Notes: generated from the sequence alone by a model not told the origin. Positions 7,870 to 16,026 are shown, numbered from the stretch's first letter. The stretch is 64,000 bases of DNA from Mycobacterium sp. ACS4331 (GCF_001667265.1 NZ_LZHW01000093.1:1-64000), one strand, 5' to 3'. Program-made: numbers and translations.

Positions 7870-8454
7870 CTACTCGCCCTGACCGGGGCGCGGGAACAGC
7901 GTCGGCAGCGTGGGCCAGGTCCGGGTCGGCGTGACGGTCTCGGTCTCGGTGACCGTCTCGGTCGGCGGTGCCGTCGTCGTCGTCGTGGGCGCCTCGGTCG
8001 TGGTGGTCGGTGCCTGCGTGGTGGTCGTCGTGGTCGGCGTCTCGGTGACGGTCTCGGTGACCGGGGGCGGAGGTGGCGGCGGAGCCTGGGTGTTCTGGCC
8101 CTGCGTCGGCGCCTCCGTGGCGGCCGTCGTCGGCGTGGTGGTGGTGGTCGTGGTCTCGGTGGTGCTCGATGAACCGCCGGCCAACTGCACGACGGCGTAG
8201 ACAGCCAGGGCGATGACTAGGGCGGCGAGCGCGCCGATCAGCACCAACGCGGCAGGCTTGCGGTGCCACGGGGTGGGCGGCTGCGGCGGGACCGGGGCGG
8301 CCGCGGTCTCGTACCGGTAGTCGGGCGTCTGCTGGTAACCCGTGGGGTCCGGGACCTCGCTGTAGGCCTGACCGCCGCTGCCGCCGTAGTTGGCGTACTG
8401 CGTGGGTTCGCTGTAGAAGTCGTCGTCAGGGTTGTCGTTGCGCGCCACGGGCAC
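7870..8454 (-). CDS. Single-span protein with Thr/Pro-rich VTET-repeat tail
   Basis: A 194-residue protein from GTG 8454 (another GTG lies two codons on). The cytosolic N-terminus (about 1-62) is Tyr/Gly/Pro-rich and contains SEPTQY. PWHRKP precedes one membrane span (about 68-92). The tail is built of Thr runs, seven consecutive prolines and repeated VTET units, ending in PTLPTLFPRP. EPTQ, the membrane-proximal P-W-x-R-K-P and the VTET units recur in the 9433 protein, and the last two also in the Hsp70-like protein at 1-1694, so this is a small paralogous family. It is the last gene of a leftward run starting at lpqJ, 15 bases after the oxidoreductase stop. Probably a wall-embedded stalk or sensor; function unknown. 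Confidence 0.82.
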   Translation of the reverse strand: MPVARNDNPDDDFYSEPTQYANYGGSGGQAYSEVPDPTGYQQTPDYRYETAAAPVPPQPPTPWHRKPAALVLIGALAALVIALAVYAVVQLAGGSSSTTETTTTTTTPTTAATEAPTQGQNTQAPPPPPPPVTETVTETPTTTTTTQAPTTTTEAPTTTTTAPPTETVTETETVTPTRTWPTLPTLFPRPGQGE

Positions 8455-8469
8455 CGATAGTAACGCGCA

Positions 8470-9408
8470 TCACTGTCTGCGCAGTTGAGCGACGACCCCG
8501 TCGGCGAACAACTCGAGGTGGTCCAGGTCGGCCAGATCGAGCACCTGCAGGTAGACGCGCTGCACTCCGGCCTCGATGAACGGCCCCAACCGGTCCACGA
8601 TTTCGTTGGGCGGCCCGACCAGGGGAGTGTTGGTCCGCAGTTCGTCGAGTTCGCGGTTGATCGCGGCGGCGCGGCGGGCCACCTCGGCGTCGTCGCGGCC
8701 GGCGGCCACCACGAAGCAGGCCGAGTAGGTCATCGAGTCGGCGGGGCGGTTCGCCGCGGTGTCGGTGTCGGCGACCCGGCCGAACTGCGTCTTGATGACG
8801 TCGAGCGAGTCGAACGGGACGTTGAACTCCGAGGCGAACCGCGCCGCCAGCGCAGGCGTCCTCTTGGCGCCCTTGCCGCCGATGACGATCGGCGGGTGCG
8901 GATCCTGGGCGGGTTTGGGCAGTCCGGGGGAATTGACGACGTTGTAGTGCTCACCGCTGTAGTCGAAGGTCTGCCCGACCGGCGTGGTCCACAGCCCGGT
9001 GAGAATCTCAAGCTGCTCGGTGAGGCGGTCGAAGCGCTCACCCAGCGGTGGGAACGGGATCGCGTAGGCCTGGTGCTCCGCTTCGAACCAGCCCGCACCA
9101 ACGCCGAAATCGACTCGCCCGTTGCTCATCTCGTCGACTTGAGCCACCGAGATGGCCAGCGGTCCGGGGTGCCGGAAGGTGGCCGAGGTGACCATGGTGC
9201 CCAGTCGGATCGTGCTGGTCTCGCGGGCCAGTGCGCCCAGCGTTACCCAGGAGTCGGTGGGGCCGGGCAGGCCGTCCCCGCTCATCGCCAGATAGTGGTC
9301 GGACCGGAAGAACGCCGAATAGCCGAGTGATTCCGCGGCTTTGGCGACGGCGAGCTGGTCGGCGTACGAAGCGCCCTGCTGAGGTTCGACGAATACCCGG
9401 AAGTCCAC
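8470..9408 (-). CDS. Luciferase-like (LLM, F420-type) oxidoreductase
   Basis: A 312-residue protein of the bacterial luciferase superfamily, which in mycobacteria mostly use coenzyme F420. Visible family features: the opening beta strand FRVFVEPQQ, AESLGYSAFFRSDH near residue 30, IRLGTMVTSATFRHP (about 67-81), the characteristic GRVDFGVGAGWFEAEH (about 97-112) and HPPIVIGGKGAKRT (about 171-184). The TIM-barrel ends with a typical VYLQVLDLADLDHL strand-helix. No signal peptide: cytosolic. It sits between two Thr-tail membrane proteins in the lpqJ run (gaps of 15 and 24 bases), an odd partner for envelope proteins. The substrate cannot be named from sequence. Confidence 0.9.
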   Translation of the reverse strand: MDFRVFVEPQQGASYADQLAVAKAAESLGYSAFFRSDHYLAMSGDGLPGPTDSWVTLGALARETSTIRLGTMVTSATFRHPGPLAISVAQVDEMSNGRVDFGVGAGWFEAEHQAYAIPFPPLGERFDRLTEQLEILTGLWTTPVGQTFDYSGEHYNVVNSPGLPKPAQDPHPPIVIGGKGAKRTPALAARFASEFNVPFDSLDVIKTQFGRVADTDTAANRPADSMTYSACFVVAAGRDDAEVARRAAAINRELDELRTNTPLVGPPNEIVDRLGPFIEAGVQRVYLQVLDLADLDHLELFADGVVAQLRRQ

Positions 9409-9432
9409 GATCGCCAGCTTAGGCGCACATGG

Positions 9433-9804
9433 TCAGGGTGACTCGGCGGGCGGCGCCCCCTGAGGGACGACGGTGGTCTCGGTGACGGTCTCGGTCTCGG
9501 TGACCGTGGTGGCCGACGGCGACGTGGTCGTGGTCGTCGTGGTCGGTGACGTCGTGGTCGTCGTGGTCGGTGACGTCGTGGTCGTCGTCGTGGGTGTGGT
9601 CGTGGTGGTCGTTGTTGCGGTGCTTGGGGATTCGTTGCTCATGGCCTGGACGATCCCGTAGATCGCGCCGATGAGGACCAGCGTCGCGACCGCGCCGACG
9701 ACGATCGGGACGATCGGCTTGCGGTACCAGGGCTGCTCCGGCTCCGGTTCGGCGGGTTCGAAGCGCTGGGTGGGTTCGTTGTAGTACTCGGGATCGTCAG
9801 ACAT
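9433..9804 (-). CDS. Single-span protein with Thr-rich TTTTSP tail
   Basis: A 123-residue protein. ATG 9804 shares its A with the TGA of lpqJ (TGATG), so translation is probably coupled. The cytosolic part has YYNEPTQRF, then a Glu/Pro stretch and PWYRKP (about 27-32) just before one membrane span (about 33-55). The tail consists of repeated TTTTTTSP units followed by TVTETETVTETTVVPQG. EPTQ, PWYRKP and VTET mark it as a close relative of the 7870 protein. The repetitive codons (ACC/GTC on the opposite strand) could make length variable between strains. Function unknown; likely envelope stalk. Confidence 0.82.
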   Translation of the reverse strand: MSDDPEYYNEPTQRFEPAEPEPEQPWYRKPIVPIVVGAVATLVLIGAIYGIVQAMSNESPSTATTTTTTTPTTTTTTSPTTTTTTSPTTTTTTTSPSATTVTETETVTETTVVPQGAPPAESP

Positions 9805-10358
9805 CAGAACGCCCTCACGCCTTCGACCGCGACGAACATGCCGTGGCCGGTGGCCTCGTTGGTGAATCGGGTACCGCTGGGGTCGGCGGCGATCGTCCAC
9901 CCCGCGGCGTTGTAGGTGCGGTAGTCGAGGGTGACCGCCGGAATGTCACCCAGGTTGCCGAGGATCCACTGCAGATCCCCACTGGAGTTCACCCGCACGC
10001 CGTTGGCAGGTGCGCCATCGACCTCGGGCGAGTTCTCGAACTGGGATTCGCAGCCCACCGACTCGGTGTTGAGCTGGCAGCGCGTCTTGCCGGACTTGGT
10101 CTCGACGAAGACGTAGCCCTGCGCATCGGTGGGCAGCGTCTCGCCGCCCGGAGTCTTCGGCGTGCTGGGTCCGGGAGTGGGGGGCAGAGCCGTCGGAGTG
10201 TTCACCGGCGGCCTCGCCGTCGGCATGGTGGGTTCGGCGTTGGTGCCGCAACCCGGGCAGACCGGTCTTCCGTCGGTGGAGCTGCTGCAGCTGACCAGAG
10301 CTGCCGCGCTCAAGGCCGCCACCACCGCCGTGCCCATCAGGGCCAGCTTTGAGGCCAT
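9804..10358 (-). CDS. lpqJ: LpqJ-like lipoprotein
   Basis: A 184-residue lipoprotein with a typical signal: MASKLALMG, a hydrophobic core and the lipobox LVSC with Cys at 24. A Pro/Thr-rich linker (about 40-75) leads to a compact C-terminal domain with two likely disulfide cysteines (KTRCQLNTESVGCESQF) and a Gly/Asp-rich beta segment. In M. tuberculosis LpqJ (Rv0344c) lies directly after iniC on the opposite strand, the same setting as here, apart from the inserted oxidoreductase and tail proteins. It heads the leftward run 10358 to 7870. The protein should be anchored on the outer face of the inner membrane. Its biochemical role is unknown. Confidence 0.88.
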   Translation of the reverse strand: MASKLALMGTAVVAALSAAALVSCSSSTDGRPVCPGCGTNAEPTMPTARPPVNTPTALPPTPGPSTPKTPGGETLPTDAQGYVFVETKSGKTRCQLNTESVGCESQFENSPEVDGAPANGVRVNSSGDLQWILGNLGDIPAVTLDYRTYNAAGWTIAADPSGTRFTNEATGHGMFVAVEGVRAF

Positions 10359-10457
10359 GCGGCCAAACTACCCGCGGTGTTGCAGGAGTTGAACACGTGG
10401 CCCGTGATGTTTATGAAGCTGTGAGGTTCAAGTGTGCGGCGCAGTCGTAGCGCCAAG

Positions 10458-10506
10458 ATTGCACCCAGGGCTGTGGCCCGGGCCGGCGCACCACCCTGTG
10501 TGCAAT
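10458..10506. repeat. Palindromic intergenic repeat, copy A
   Basis: ATTGCACCCAGGG (10458-10470) pairs with CCCTGTGTGCAAT (10494-10506) at 12 of 13 positions. A GC-rich interior contains CCCGGGCCGG. A related copy starts at 10681. Confidence 0.65.
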
Positions 10507-10680
10507 TTCGTCAGCGGGGACTACCCCGTCCTGCGCGCTCCAGCTCAGACGGACGTTGTGGCTGTGCTTTCGCGGGTTTCGCCGATTTCCACGACCACCA
10601 CGCTGCTCTCGGCGGTAGCGGCCAAAACGGCCGCGGGTCCTGCAATTCACCCCAGCCGGATCAGCCTTTGTGACGGCGAC

Positions 10681-10728
10681 ATTGCCACCCAGGGCTGTGA
10701 TCCGCGGGAGCACACGACCCTGTGTGCA
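10681..10728. repeat. Palindromic intergenic repeat, copy B
   Basis: ATTGCCACCCAGGGCTGTG (from 10681) matches copy A apart from one inserted base, and the right arm CCCTGTGTGCA (10718-10728) is identical. It lies 66 bases downstream of the stop of the leftward gene at 10795, so it may act as that operon's end. Confidence 0.65.
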
Positions 10729-10794
10729 CTCACCCGGCGCTGGGTGGGCTGGATGTGACGGGCAGGTGCGCTTCGCCCGGCGCCAGAAGCGTGG

Positions 10795-11088
10795 TCAGCC
10801 CGGCAGCAGCGGCGGCCGGCAGACGTTGGCCACCGGATCCCACCACCAGCCGTTGTCGCAGCCCAGCGGGGTCGTCGAGACCGGCGGCCGGCACGTGTTG
10901 GCGACGGGATCCCACCACCCGTTCTCGCAGTTCGGCACCAGTGGGCCCTGGCAGCGGCTGGCGACCGGGTCCCACCACTCCCCGGGTGCGCACGCCGAAC
11001 TGACGGCGGGGCTCACCACGGCGGTGAACATCAACGGCGTGACCGCTGCGACGGCACCAATGGCCAGGCGTTGCAACGACTTCCTCAC
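10795..11088 (-). CDS. Small secreted protein with three WWDPVA repeats
   Basis: A 97-residue protein from GTG 11088 with GGGAGG ideally placed upstream. Residues 1-32 are a Sec signal peptide (RKSLQRLAIGAVAAVTPLMF, cleavage after Ala-rich VSSA). The mature part is three tandem units of about 22 residues: CAPGEWWDPVASRC, CENGWWDPVANTC and CDNGWWWDPVANVC. Each is bounded by two cysteines that probably form a disulfide and followed by a Pro-rich spacer. It begins 44 bases after the mmpL stop and ends the mmpS-mmpL run. No family is recognised beyond small mycobacterial secreted repeat proteins. The tryptophan-rich loops could bind carbohydrate or a hydrophobic ligand, which is inference. Confidence 0.83.
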   Translation of the reverse strand: MRKSLQRLAIGAVAAVTPLMFTAVVSPAVSSACAPGEWWDPVASRCQGPLVPNCENGWWDPVANTCRPPVSTTPLGCDNGWWWDPVANVCRPPLLPG

Positions 11089-11132
11089 GGTGTCCTCCCG
11101 ATGACTGGTGATTGCACTGCCTTCCACCCTAA

Positions 11133-14048
11133 TCAGGCGAGCGCGTTCTCGGAGGTTCGGTCCACGGGCTTGGGCCACGGGCTGGGGACCGGGCGCGGGC
11201 GCACCCGCTGCGGCCACCAGAACCACCGGCCGAGAAGCGCGGCGATGGACGGCGTCATCAGTGACCGCACCACCAGCGTGTCGAACAGCAGGCCCAGACC
11301 GATCGTGGTGCCGACCTGACCGATGATGATCAACTTGCTGACGGACATCGACATCATCGTGAACGCGAACACCAGGCCCGCGGCTGTGACCACCGAACCG
11401 GTGCCGACCATCGACCGCAGGATGCCGGTGTTGATTCCGGCGTGGACCTCCTCCTTCATCCGGGAGACCAGCAGCAGGTTGTAGTCCGCGCCCACCGCGA
11501 GCAGCACGATGACGGCCATGGGCAGCACCATCCAGTGCAGCGGAATGCCGACGATGTGCTGCCACAACAGGACTGACAGACCGAACGACGCCGCCAGGCT
11601 CAGCACCACGGTGCCGACGATGACGGCCGCGGCGGCGACGGCGCGGGTCAGCACCATCATGATGATGAAGATCAGGATCAGCGCCGAGACCGCAACGATG
11701 AGCAGATCGTAGTCGGCGCCCTGCTGCAGGTCGGCGTAGGTGGCCGCGCTGCCGCCCAGGTAGATGGCCGAACCCTCCCACGGCGTGCCCTTGATGGCGT
11801 CGGCCGCCGCGATCTTCAGGGGTTCGATGCGCGAGATCCCTTCCGGCGTCAGCGGATCGCCCTGATGGGTGATCGTGAATCGCACGGCCTTGCCGTCGGG
11901 GGAGATGAAGTTGTCCATGCCGTTGATGAAGTCGGCGTTGGTGAAGGCCTCCGGCGGAAGGTAGAACGAATCGTCGTTGAGCGCCGCGTCGAACGCGTCG
12001 CCCATCGCGGTCATGTCCTCCTGCAGGGAGATCGCCAGATCCTGCTGCGCCTTCTGCGAGGCATACTGGTTCAGCAGGATCTGCTTCTGGTTCTTCATCG
12101 ACTGGATCTGAGCGGGCATCACGGCAACCATTCGCGGCATCAGCTCGGCCATGCGCTGCATCTCCGGCACCAGGTCCTGGAAGTCGCCGGACATGGTGTC
12201 CAACCCGTCCAGCGCGTCGAACACCGAGCGCATGGACCAGCAGACCGGGATGTTGAAGCAGTGCGGTTCCCAGTACAGGTAGTTGCGGATGGGCCGCATC
12301 ATGTCGTCGAAGTCCGCGAGATGGTCCCGCACGTCGGACATGTCGTCCGAGGTCGTGGCCATCTTGTCGGCCATTGTCTGTGAGACGGCCGCCAGATCGC
12401 CCTGGATGTTCATCATCTCGGTCATCGCGTCGATGCTGACCTGCAGATCGTCGGCTTGGGCGAGCATGTTCTCCAGATTGTTCTGGGTGTAGTCGTTGCT
12501 CATGATCTGCGTGGTGCCGCTCTGGCTGATCGTGTACGGGATCGTCGAGTGCTCGATGGGTTTGCCATCGGGACGGGTGATGGTCTGCACCTGAGCGATA
12601 CCATGAACGCGCACAAGGGCTTTGGCGATCTTGTCGATCACCAGGAAGTCCGCCGGGTTGCGCAGATCGTGATCGGTCTCGATGAGCATCAGGTCAGGAT
12701 TCATCTTGGCCTGCGTGAAATGCCGGTCGGAGGCGGCATATCCGACGTTGGCCGGCACGGAGTCCGGCAGATAGATCCGGTCGTTGTACGTGGTGTGGTA
12801 GCCGGGCAGGGCGAGCAGCCCTACGAGGGTGACGACGACGGCGCTCACCAGGACCGCGCCCGGCCATCGGACGGTCGTCGTGCCGACCTTGTGCCACAGG
12901 CGTGACTGTCCCATCCGCTTGGGCTCGAGCACGTTGCCGAAGCGACTGCACACCGAGATCAGCGCGGGCCCCAGCGTCAGGGCCGAGGCGATCACCATCA
13001 CCATGCCCACTGCCAGCGGAATGCCCATGGTCTGGAAGTAGGGGAGACGGGTGAAATACAGGCACAGGGCCGCGCCGGCGATGGTCAAGCCCGAGGCCAG
13101 CACCACGTGCGCGGTGCCGTGGAACATGTCGTAGTAGGCGCTTTCGCGGTCCTTACCCTTGCGGCGCGCCTCGTGATAGCGACCGATCAGGAAGATCGCG
13201 TAGTCGGTGGCCGCGGCGATGGCCAGCGTCACCAGCAGGTTGATCGCGAACGTGGTGAGGCCGAAGACGTGGTGATAGCCCAGGACGGCCACGATGCCGC
13301 GAGACGACAGCAGGCCGGCGATCACCAGCACCATCACGATGCCCGTCGTCACCACGGAGCGGTAGACGATCAGCAGCATGACGATGATGACGGCGAAGGT
13401 GGCCAGTTCGATGGTCTTCATGCTCGCGTCGCCCACGACGGTCTGATCTGCGCTCAGCGCCGACGGACCGGTCACGTAGACGTGCAGTCCGTCGGGAGCG
13501 TTTCTGTCCGAGGCGATTTCACGTACGGTGTGCACCGATTCGTTGGCCAGCGCCTCGCCCTGCTCGCCGGCGATGTAGACCTGTACGTAGGCGGCCTTGT
13601 TGTCGACGCTCTGCGCGCCGGTGGTGGTCAGCGAGTCGCCCCAGAAGTCCTGCACATGTTCGATGTGCTTGGTGTCGGCCTTCAGTCGGGCGACCATGTC
13701 GTCGTAGAACTGATGCGCCTCTGCGCCAAGGGGTTCCTCGCCCTCCAGCACGATCATCACCGAACTCGAGGTGCGGTACTCGCCGAACACCTCGCCGACG
13801 CGCTGGGTGGCGATCTTGGAGGGGGCGTCGGCGGGACTCATCGAGACCGCCCGCATCTTGCCGACCACGTCGAGTTGCGGCACGGCGGTGTTGAGCACCG
13901 CGATGATGGCCACCCAGGCCAGGATGATCGGGATCGCAAAGGTTCGCAGGAACCGCGGGATGCGGGATGCGGGCTGCTCGGCCCGGTGCCGGGCCGCTGG
14001 GATCGGGTTGGTGTCGGCCTCGGTCTCGTCGTCGACGGTCGCGCTCAT
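11133..14048 (-). CDS. MmpL-family RND transporter
   Basis: A 971-residue MmpL protein, of the MmpL4/MmpL5-like size and layout. An N-terminal span (FLRTFAIPIILAWVAII) is followed by a first periplasmic porter domain (about 65-200) and a membrane block with the family signature AAATDYAIFLIGRYHEA around residue 285. Next come a very long second periplasmic domain (about 425-760, with a helical NNLENMLAQADDLQ to MRRMVAVMPAQIQSM hairpin that MmpL4/5 use as a coiled-coil extension) and a second membrane block with VGADYNLLLVSRMKEE. It is paired with the mmpS gene by an ATGA overlap. Relatives export siderophores, lipids or drugs to the periplasm using proton motive force; which substrate applies here cannot be read. 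A divergent TetR gene lies beyond mmpS. Confidence 0.93.
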   Translation of the reverse strand: MSATVDDETEADTNPIPAARHRAEQPASRIPRFLRTFAIPIILAWVAIIAVLNTAVPQLDVVGKMRAVSMSPADAPSKIATQRVGEVFGEYRTSSSVMIVLEGEEPLGAEAHQFYDDMVARLKADTKHIEHVQDFWGDSLTTTGAQSVDNKAAYVQVYIAGEQGEALANESVHTVREIASDRNAPDGLHVYVTGPSALSADQTVVGDASMKTIELATFAVIIVMLLIVYRSVVTTGIVMVLVIAGLLSSRGIVAVLGYHHVFGLTTFAINLLVTLAIAAATDYAIFLIGRYHEARRKGKDRESAYYDMFHGTAHVVLASGLTIAGAALCLYFTRLPYFQTMGIPLAVGMVMVIASALTLGPALISVCSRFGNVLEPKRMGQSRLWHKVGTTTVRWPGAVLVSAVVVTLVGLLALPGYHTTYNDRIYLPDSVPANVGYAASDRHFTQAKMNPDLMLIETDHDLRNPADFLVIDKIAKALVRVHGIAQVQTITRPDGKPIEHSTIPYTISQSGTTQIMSNDYTQNNLENMLAQADDLQVSIDAMTEMMNIQGDLAAVSQTMADKMATTSDDMSDVRDHLADFDDMMRPIRNYLYWEPHCFNIPVCWSMRSVFDALDGLDTMSGDFQDLVPEMQRMAELMPRMVAVMPAQIQSMKNQKQILLNQYASQKAQQDLAISLQEDMTAMGDAFDAALNDDSFYLPPEAFTNADFINGMDNFISPDGKAVRFTITHQGDPLTPEGISRIEPLKIAAADAIKGTPWEGSAIYLGGSAATYADLQQGADYDLLIVAVSALILIFIIMMVLTRAVAAAAVIVGTVVLSLAASFGLSVLLWQHIVGIPLHWMVLPMAVIVLLAVGADYNLLLVSRMKEEVHAGINTGILRSMVGTGSVVTAAGLVFAFTMMSMSVSKLIIIGQVGTTIGLGLLFDTLVVRSLMTPSIAALLGRWFWWPQRVRPRPVPSPWPKPVDRTSENALA

Positions 14049-14470
14049 GCCGACTTCACCAGACAGTACGTTTGGGCGTTCACGCCGGTTGCGGTCCTCT
14101 CATCTTTGACCTCGCCGTCGACCGTGATCCGGCAGGTGATGCTGTCGCCGTGGCTCTGCGCCAGCATGTTGACGGTGGCCGCCGCCGCCGTGGTGGTCAG
14201 GGTGATCGACCAGGGCAGCGCCGCGTCGACCGCGCGCTGAGGTTTTCCGTCGAGGTCCAGGTAGTTGATGACGGCGGTGCCGCCGGTCCCGAACACCTCG
14301 TAGGTGACGATCTTGGGGTCGGTGTCCTCGGCGGTGCCCGCCCCGACGGGCGTGACGACCACCGGATTGGCGCCGAACACCAGACGCAGGTTGCTCACCG
14401 TGTAGGCGCCGGCCGCGACGGCGCACGCGATGAGGATGGGCAGCCAGAACCGGCGCAGCACTCTGGTCAT
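14045..14470 (-). CDS. MmpS-family accessory membrane protein
   Basis: A 141-residue protein with the MmpS4/MmpS5 plan: N-terminal span (RFWLPILIACAVAAGAYTV, about 7-26) and one periplasmic beta-sandwich domain. Conserved family features include KIVTYEVFGTGGTAVINYLD and LPWSITLTTT, with a cysteine pair (ITC ... YCLV) that could form a disulfide. It overlaps mmpL in an ATGA junction and is the promoter-proximal gene. MmpS proteins associate with their MmpL as periplasmic adaptor. Start ATG 14470 gives the usual length. The promoter region is shared with the TetR gene at 14646. Confidence 0.93.
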   Translation of the reverse strand: MTRVLRRFWLPILIACAVAAGAYTVSNLRLVFGANPVVVTPVGAGTAEDTDPKIVTYEVFGTGGTAVINYLDLDGKPQRAVDAALPWSITLTTTAAAATVNMLAQSHGDSITCRITVDGEVKDERTATGVNAQTYCLVKSA

Positions 14471-14566
14471 ACGCCCGCCTCGCGGATGCCGACAGCCCAG
14501 CGGTCGATGACGCCCATCAATGCGGTGCCCCTTAAGCCGACGAGACGGCCCCGGGCGGAACCGACA

Positions 14567-14584
14567 CTTTTCTAGTGAGAGAAG
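14567..14584. promoter_or_regulatory. Possible TetR operator between mmpS and tetR
   Basis: CTTTTCT (14567-14573) and AGAGAAG (14578-14584) form an imperfect dyad (six of seven pairs) around AGTG, in the relatively AT-rich middle of the 175-base divergent region. The location suits an autoregulated efflux operator. Confidence 0.35.
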
Positions 14585-14645
14585 CTAACGAATTAAGTGG
14601 ATAGATTCAATCCGGTTCAGTGTCGCGCTCATTACACTCGGCGAC

Positions 14646-15335
14646 ATGGAGACCCCGGACGCGACCGCGCGCCCACTGCGCAAGGACGCCGAACGCAATC
14701 GGCAGCGCATCCTCGAGGCTGCGCGGGACCTGTTCGCGACCAGGGGCCTCGAACCGCATCTCAATGACATCGCCCACCACGCCGGAGTGGGGGTCGGCAC
14801 GGTCTACCGGCGCTTCGCGACCAAGGAGGATCTGCTCGAGGCGCTCTTCGCGGAGGGGCTGCATGAGCTCGCGGAGCGCGCGGAGGAGGCGCTGCGGTTC
14901 GAGGACTCCTGGGAGGGGTTCGCCTGGTACATGCAGAAGATGTGCGAGATGACGGCGACCGACCGTGGCGTGCGGGAGATCGCGTTCAGCAAGGCATACG
15001 GCGGTCCGCGGGTGCGGGAGGCGCAGGACCGCCTCAAGCCCGTACTGCGCCGGCTCGTGCAGCGCGCGCAGGCCGACGGTCACCTCCGTCCCGAGATGTC
15101 GTCGACGGACATGCCTCTGTTCGGTCTGCTGTCGGGAACCGTCAGTGAATTCGCCGGCCATGTCGGCAGTGACCTGTGGCGCCGTTACGTCGCGCTTCTG
15201 CTGGATGGGATGCGCCAGCGCGACGGCCAGGAGCCACTGCCGGTGGAGGCACTCGACGACGACGAGATCGACGCCGCCATGCACTCCTGGGAACCCGCCG
15301 GTCCCGGCGGTGTGCGGCCCAAGCCTGCCGAGTAG
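14646..15335 (+). CDS. TetR-family regulator, probable repressor of mmpS-mmpL
   Basis: A 229-residue regulator. ATG 14646 opens a short tail; the TetR helix-turn-helix spans about 17-62, with RQRILEAARDLFATRGLE and VGVGTVYRRFATKEDLLEAL as the recognition region. The C-terminal ligand domain follows the common TetR_C pattern (FEDSWEGFAWYMQKM, LLSGTVSEFAGHVGSDLWRRYVALLLDGM). It is divergent from mmpS with 175 bases between, the classical layout for a local repressor of an RND pump. In mycobacteria, loss of such regulators (for example Rv0678-type, of a different family) raises drug efflux. The inducer is unknown. Confidence 0.9.
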   Translation: METPDATARPLRKDAERNRQRILEAARDLFATRGLEPHLNDIAHHAGVGVGTVYRRFATKEDLLEALFAEGLHELAERAEEALRFEDSWEGFAWYMQKMCEMTATDRGVREIAFSKAYGGPRVREAQDRLKPVLRRLVQRAQADGHLRPEMSSTDMPLFGLLSGTVSEFAGHVGSDLWRRYVALLLDGMRQRDGQEPLPVEALDDDEIDAAMHSWEPAGPGGVRPKPAE

Positions 15336-15354
15336 TCGAACTGAGCAGTGGGCG

Positions 15355-15600
15355 CTAAAGGAACAGCAGCGTCAGGGCGGAGAACAGGGCCACGAACACC
15401 GCCACGCCGACCAGGGCGTTGAGAGCGCCCTTGGCGAACTCCAGATGCCCCTTGAACGGGACGACGGCGGCGATGCCCGCGACCAGGGCGGGGAAGACCG
15501 GGGCGAAGATCCAGTAGAAGCCCATCGTCATGCCCACGGAGGCGAACCCGGTGACGAACCCGGCCAGCAGCAGCTTCGTATTCCGCGCGGGCCCCGTCAT
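15355..15600 (-). CDS. Small two-span membrane protein
   Basis: An 81-residue protein from ATG 15600, translationally coupled (ATGA) to the gene at 15597. Two or three hydrophobic segments (LLLAGFVTGFASVGMTMGF; FPALVAGIAAVVPF; ALNALVGVAVFVALFSALTLLFL) and few charges. No family recognised. It lies convergent to the TetR gene, 19 bases from its stop. It probably forms a complex with its upstream partner, which has the same character. Confidence 0.65.
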   Translation of the reverse strand: MTGPARNTKLLLAGFVTGFASVGMTMGFYWIFAPVFPALVAGIAAVVPFKGHLEFAKGALNALVGVAVFVALFSALTLLFL

Positions 15601-15917
15601 GGCCCGACCCGGGTGACGAGCCCGACCAGCAGCGCGACGACGCAGAACGGCACCACCGCCATCACCCCGGTGAGCGGTGCCAGGATCGCGCCGAGGGCAA
15701 GACTGCGCACGCGCGCCCCGGTTGCCCGTCGCAGCACGACCGCGCCGATGATCATCACCGCGACGGCGACCGCTGCGCCGATGATCATCGCCGACGGTGC
15801 AGCGTGGGTCTTGGCGACCGCGAAGACGGCCAGCGCCCAGAAGGCGCCTCCCACGGCCGCGCCGACGAGCACGGCTCGGCCCCAATCAAGGTCTGTGTCC
15901 GTCAAATTCCGCCCCAT
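15597..15917 (-). CDS. Small three-span membrane protein
   Basis: A 106-residue protein. ATG 15917 gives a short acidic N-terminus (NLTDTDLDWGR) and three spans (about 14-35, 42-60, 75-101); the frame is open further upstream but without membrane-protein character. It overlaps the 15355 gene by four bases, so the two form a two-gene unit. The topology resembles small subunits of transporters or holin-like proteins, but no signature is present. Function unknown. Confidence 0.65.
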   Translation of the reverse strand: MGRNLTDTDLDWGRAVLVGAAVGGAFWALAVFAVAKTHAAPSAMIIGAAVAVAVMIIGAVVLRRATGARVRSLALGAILAPLTGVMAVVPFCVVALLVGLVTRVGP

Positions 15918-16026
15918 GTCATTCGGCCGGGCCGCCCGGCATGCGTACATGGCCGAGCGACATCCCCATCCATCGCAAACTACCGGCGTCACGCCGACGG
16001 CGGTATTCACCCGGTCGTGGGCGCCA

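Larger units (their letters stand above)
10359..10794. other. Intergenic stretch with two related hairpin elements
   Basis: No convincing gene in these 436 bases: the short frames present overlap each other on both strands and lack ribosome sites or recognisable domains. The region holds two copies of a palindromic element (listed separately) about 220 bases apart. The lpqJ promoter should lie near its left end. Confidence 0.6.

Noticed and set aside
9460..9640. Short tandem repeats that could be mistaken for a CRISPR array
   Set aside because: They are Thr/Ser codon repeats of a coding tail (TTTTTTSP units), with no spacers and no cas genes.
10411..10713. Short open frames on both strands between lpqJ and the WWDPVA gene
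   Set aside because: They overlap each other and the palindromic repeats, have no ribosome sites or domains and show no preference for one strand.
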